Shown piece by piece: positions 12,517 through 15,230 of a stretch of DNA of 15,230 nucleotides. The stretch spans positions 1-15,230 of the forward strand of contig LNZQ01000141.1 in assembly GCA_002007315.1 (NCBI GenBank). The letters are read 5' to 3'. The position numbers were made by a program, and so were the translations under genes. The notes below the pieces were generated by a model. The model had not been told where the DNA came from. It saw only the letters and a list, made by a program, of their open reading frames with translations, and searched no databases. Positions within the stretch are counted from its first letter, which is position 1. Every line of letters starts with the position of its first letter. The stretch is from Epulopiscium sp. Nele67-Bin004. Lineage in GTDB: Bacteria; Bacillota_A; Clostridia; Lachnospirales; Cellulosilyticaceae.

Positions 12517-13749
12517 TTGTTTGTATATTTATGGAATTATTTGAAAGGTTATGTTATAGTAGAAATAGAGGGAAGTAAAATTGAAAAATTACTCAACGGA
12601 ACTCTAAGACACGGTAACACTTTCTGGAATGTAAAAAGACGTGGAGATAAAGTTATTTTATGTACTACTATTGACGGGTTTAAAACTATTGTAGATGTTG
12701 CAAAACGTGCAGAGTGTAAAGTACGAATAGTTGAAAAAATGGGCTTACCATTTGTTTTATTTAAATACCGCCGAAGAAAAGTATTAATGGCTGGTAGTGC
12801 ATTGTTTGTGGCACTAATGATTTTTTTTACTTCTTTTGTATGGTTAGTAGAAGTGGACGGAAATCACTATCTTGATGAGTCAGACATAATATTAACTTTG
12901 CGGGAAGGTGGTTATACTATAGGTAAACTAAAAAAAGATTTAAACCTGCGTGATGCCGAACAATATTTGATAAATGCTCACCCTGAAATTTTGTGGGCTG
13001 GTGTAAGTTATGAAGGTACAAAGCTTAGTGTACAAATTACTGAAGCTGTGCCCAAGCCAACAATACATAATGAAAGCACGCCAATAGATATTATCTCGAA
13101 AAGAGATGGCATCATCACATATATTGCAACAAGTGTAGGTATACCACAAGTGAAAAAAGGTGATACTGTAAAAAAAGGCGATACCCTAGTTAGTGGACAG
13201 GTTATAATTGATGGTGATGTTAAACAAGGTGTAAATTATGTGCACGCTGAGGCAGAAATATTTGCTCAAACTGCCTACACACTTCAGGCATCATTGCCTT
13301 TAGAAAAAGTGACCAAATATTATACAGGCGAAATAAAAACTTCTTATAGCCTAAAAATGTTTGATACTCAAATACCTATTTATAATGCAAAAATGGACAG
13401 CGAAAATTATGATACATTACTTACTATAAATCAATTTAAACTAACTGATAATTTTCCGTTACCATTTTATTTTATAACGACAAGCCTTGCTGAATATGAG
13501 GCACAAACTACGATGCAAGACCAAGCAGAAGTTGAAGATAGACTTACAGGTGAATTAAATGACGTACTACGAGAAAAAATAGGTGATACTGGGAAAGTTC
13601 TTCAAAAAGATGTAACATTTGAAGTTGTTGATAGTGAAATTATTGCAACTATGAACGCTATGGTTGAAGAAAATATTAGCATTCAAAGAGCTATAGAGCA
13701 GCAGGACATGCTACAAGAAGATATAACACAAGAAGGGGTTGAACAATAA
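12517..13749 (+). CDS. yqfD: Sporulation membrane protein YqfD
   Basis: YqfD is a mother-cell sporulation protein of unknown mechanism. The 410-residue product has a cytoplasmic N-terminal part (1-88), one membrane span (about 90-111), and a large outside part. Directly after the span the segment about 111-180 (VEVDGNHYLDESDI ... LSVQITE) resembles a POTRA/FtsQ-like domain. Residues about 197-228 (GIITYIATSVGIPQVKKGDT, then VKKGDTLVSGQV) resemble the lipoyl-type hybrid motif of membrane-fusion proteins. I accept TTG 12517 as start: AGGAGGT (12504-12510) is six bases upstream and no ATG is near. Its stop overlaps the phoH start in TAATG, so translation is coupled. Its closest relations of context are YqfC and PhoH. 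Confidence 0.88.
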   Translation: MFVYLWNYLKGYVIVEIEGSKIEKLLNGTLRHGNTFWNVKRRGDKVILCTTIDGFKTIVDVAKRAECKVRIVEKMGLPFVLFKYRRRKVLMAGSALFVALMIFFTSFVWLVEVDGNHYLDESDIILTLREGGYTIGKLKKDLNLRDAEQYLINAHPEILWAGVSYEGTKLSVQITEAVPKPTIHNESTPIDIISKRDGIITYIATSVGIPQVKKGDTVKKGDTLVSGQVIIDGDVKQGVNYVHAEAEIFAQTAYTLQASLPLEKVTKYYTGEIKTSYSLKMFDTQIPIYNAKMDSENYDTLLTINQFKLTDNFPLPFYFITTSLAEYEAQTTMQDQAEVEDRLTGELNDVLREKIGDTGKVLQKDVTFEVVDSEIIATMNAMVEENISIQRAIEQQDMLQEDITQEGVEQ

Positions 13750-14711
13750 TGGGAGCAGTTGAAAAAAGAATTAGCATAGACGCAAATCATATGGCAGCTG
13801 TGTTTGGAAGTTTTGACACAAATTTAGCAAAAATCGAAAAGGCACTAGAAGTAACATTCGTAGTTAGAGGCGAAAGTATAAAAATATTGGGTGAAGCAAA
13901 CAATGTTAAAGCTGCAACGACAGTAATAAAAGAACTTACTCAATTTGCTATAAAAGGTGACACAATAGATGCACAACTAGTTGAATATACGTTGCAAGCG
14001 ATTTTAAAAGATAGACAAGACGACTTAAAACAAGTAAACTCAGATATAGTAACAATGACTTATCAAGGGAAACCTATAAAAGCAAAAACTAGTGGTCAGC
14101 AAGAGTATATAGAACTTATACGCAAAAATATGGTTGTGTTTGGAATGGGTCCAGCAGGAACAGGTAAGACCTATTTAGCAATGGCTATGGCTATAAATTC
14201 GTTTAAAAAAGGCGAAGTTAACAAAATTATTTTAACACGTCCTGCAATTGAAGCAGGTGAAAAACTAGGATTTTTGCCAGGTGACTTACAAAGCAAAGTT
14301 GATCCATACCTTAGACCGCTATATGATGCACTTTTTGAGATTATGGGACCTGATAACTTTGATAAAAATATGGAACGTGGTCTAATTGAAGTTGCACCTC
14401 TGGCATATATGAGAGGGCGTACGTTAAACAATGCATTTATCGTGCTTGACGAGGCACAAAATACGACTCCACAACAAATGAAAATGTTTCTTACTAGACT
14501 AGGGTTTAACTCTAAAGCTGTAATTACTGGAGACATTACACAAATAGATTTACCATCAGATAAAAAAAGTGGCTTATCTGAAGCTTATAAAATACTAGGC
14601 AAAGTTGAAGGAATAGGAATGTGTGCTTTAGATAGAAATGACGTTGTAAGACACCCGTTAGTACAAAAAATAGTGGACGCTTACGATTTGCATGATAGTC
14701 GTAAAAGTTAA
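13749..14711 (+). CDS. phoH: PhoH family ATPase
   Basis: PhoH (YqfE-type) proteins are cytoplasmic P-loop ATPases related to the ATPase half of superfamily 1 helicases; the Bacillus role is unclear and RNA metabolism is suspected. The 320-residue protein has an N-terminal extension with a KH-like look (about 1-70) followed by the ATPase domain (about 110-315). Motifs are Walker A GPAGTGKT (134-141), TRPAIEAGEKLGFLPGDL (163-180), Walker B IVLDEAQN (231-238), TRLG (249-252) and TGDITQIDLP (260-269), with the closing R-N-D-V-V-RHPLVQKIV. The ATG overlaps the yqfD stop. It is followed after 25 bases by pgpH, the standard Firmicute order leading to ybeY and era beyond the window. Confidence 0.96.
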   Translation: MGAVEKRISIDANHMAAVFGSFDTNLAKIEKALEVTFVVRGESIKILGEANNVKAATTVIKELTQFAIKGDTIDAQLVEYTLQAILKDRQDDLKQVNSDIVTMTYQGKPIKAKTSGQQEYIELIRKNMVVFGMGPAGTGKTYLAMAMAINSFKKGEVNKIILTRPAIEAGEKLGFLPGDLQSKVDPYLRPLYDALFEIMGPDNFDKNMERGLIEVAPLAYMRGRTLNNAFIVLDEAQNTTPQQMKMFLTRLGFNSKAVITGDITQIDLPSDKKSGLSEAYKILGKVEGIGMCALDRNDVVRHPLVQKIVDAYDLHDSRKS

Positions 14712-14736
14712 ATATTAAAATTAGAGGGGGTTACTA

Positions 14737-15230
14737 ATGAAAAACAATCCAAAAGGGATAACATGGTTATATGTATTCGTTTCACTACTAGCTACTTTTT
14801 TTATAATAGCATCTGGAAACTTATTTGAACAAAAGCTGGATTTATCAATAAATGATATCGCACCAGACAATTTTTATGCACCATATGATATCGAAAACAC
14901 GATAGCTACTGACCGAAAAAAGCAACTTGCAGCTGACGGCGTACAGTCTGTGTACGTTAAAGACGATGAAGTGCTACAAAATGTTTTATACAATACAAAA
15001 CAGTTGTTTAGTTATGTGGTTGCAATTAAAAATATAAGTTCAAATAATTCATTTTCAGTTTCCAGAGAAGTTGCAGAACATTTTGGAGTGCAAGCTGACA
15101 ATACTTCGGTAAGCTACGCCCAAGTGCTACGTGAAAAGTCAACTATACCATTACTTCTTAGTGAATATGAATTATTATTAAGTGCATCAGACGATGTGCT
15201 TATAGGCATTGAAGAAAGGCTAGTTTTATT
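14737..15230 (+). CDS. pgpH: 7TM-HD c-di-AMP phosphodiesterase PgpH, N-terminal part
   Basis: PgpH (YqfF) is a membrane phosphodiesterase that hydrolyses cyclic di-AMP through a C-terminal HD domain. The window holds the first 164 codons, open to the edge. The ATG follows AGAGGGGG (14723-14730). After a short N-terminus there is one membrane span (about 10-26, LYVFVSLLATFFIIA), then the start of the outside 7TMR-HD domain with DIAPDNFYAPYDIENTIATD (about 40-59) and ADGVQSVYVKDDEV (about 66-79), typical of this family. The catalytic HD part and seven-helix region lie beyond the edge, so activity cannot be judged. Position after phoH agrees with Bacillus and Clostridium order. Confidence 0.9.
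   Translation, partial: MKNNPKGITWLYVFVSLLATFFIIASGNLFEQKLDLSINDIAPDNFYAPYDIENTIATDRKKQLAADGVQSVYVKDDEVLQNVLYNTKQLFSYVVAIKNISSNNSFSVSREVAEHFGVQADNTSVSYAQVLREKSTIPLLLSEYELLLSASDDVLIGIEERLVL

Noticed and set aside
14171..14536. Minus-strand frame of 121 codons inside phoH
   Set aside because: It lies wholly within the phoH ATPase domain, whose Walker motifs define the real frame.
1..15230. CRISPR array, insertion sequence, integrase or phage genes
   Set aside because: No regularly spaced repeat, transposase, integrase or terminal inverted repeat was seen; the window is core chromosomal sequence.

Overview
The window looks like chromosomal DNA of a low-GC, endospore-forming Firmicute, most likely class Clostridia (perhaps Lachnospirales; inference). 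The reasons are AT-rich coding sequence, strong AGGAGG-type ribosome binding sites, and two gene clusters whose order is known from Bacillus and Clostridium: rpsF-ssb-rpsR-yybS-rplI-dnaB and rpsU...yqfC-yqfD-phoH-pgpH. YqfC and YqfD point to sporulation. I see no mobile element, phage gene, CRISPR array or defence island. Almost everything is core genome. No gene-free stretch exceeds 300 bases; the longest, 8936-9099, is a divergent promoter region.

Left end (1-492): the 3' tail of an rRNA operon in the unusual order 23S rRNA, tRNA-Glu(TTC), 5S rRNA, tRNA-Cys(GCA), closed by a strong terminator. Positions 527-1665 hold two probable accessory genes on the same strand: kptA (NAD-dependent RNA 2'-phosphotransferase) and a GNAT acetyltransferase of the phosphinothricin/MnaT type. 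Positions 1711-5760 are the replication and translation cluster: a promoter and possible S6:S18 leader hairpin, rpsF, ssb, rpsR and a terminator; then the membrane protein YybS (DUF2232); then a promoter, rplI and dnaB. The c-di-AMP phosphodiesterase gene gdpP, usually between yybS and rplI, is absent.

Centre (5853-8935, minus strand): a MerR-type DNA-binding protein with a long coiled coil, a DegV-family fatty-acid-binding protein, and an unrecognised acidic 440-residue protein. The first two have their own promoters, sharing the -35 hexamer TTGCTA. The MerR promoter carries an 11-bp direct repeat placed like an operator. A divergent intergenic region leads to a lone glgB (glycogen branching enzyme) with shortened active-site loops.

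Right end (11261-15230, plus strand): rpsU, too short to stand out but clear by sequence, has a near-consensus promoter and a leader that can fold over its Shine-Dalgarno sequence. It is followed by a terminator, a small exported or lipoprotein gene of unknown function, then yqfC, yqfD, phoH and the first 164 codons of pgpH, a 7TM-HD c-di-AMP phosphodiesterase cut by the window edge. PgpH could cover the c-di-AMP hydrolysis that the missing gdpP would otherwise supply.

The best candidates for something undescribed are the unknown 440-residue protein, the rpsU leader, the coiled-coil MerR protein with its direct-repeat operator, and the small exported protein between rpsU and yqfC.
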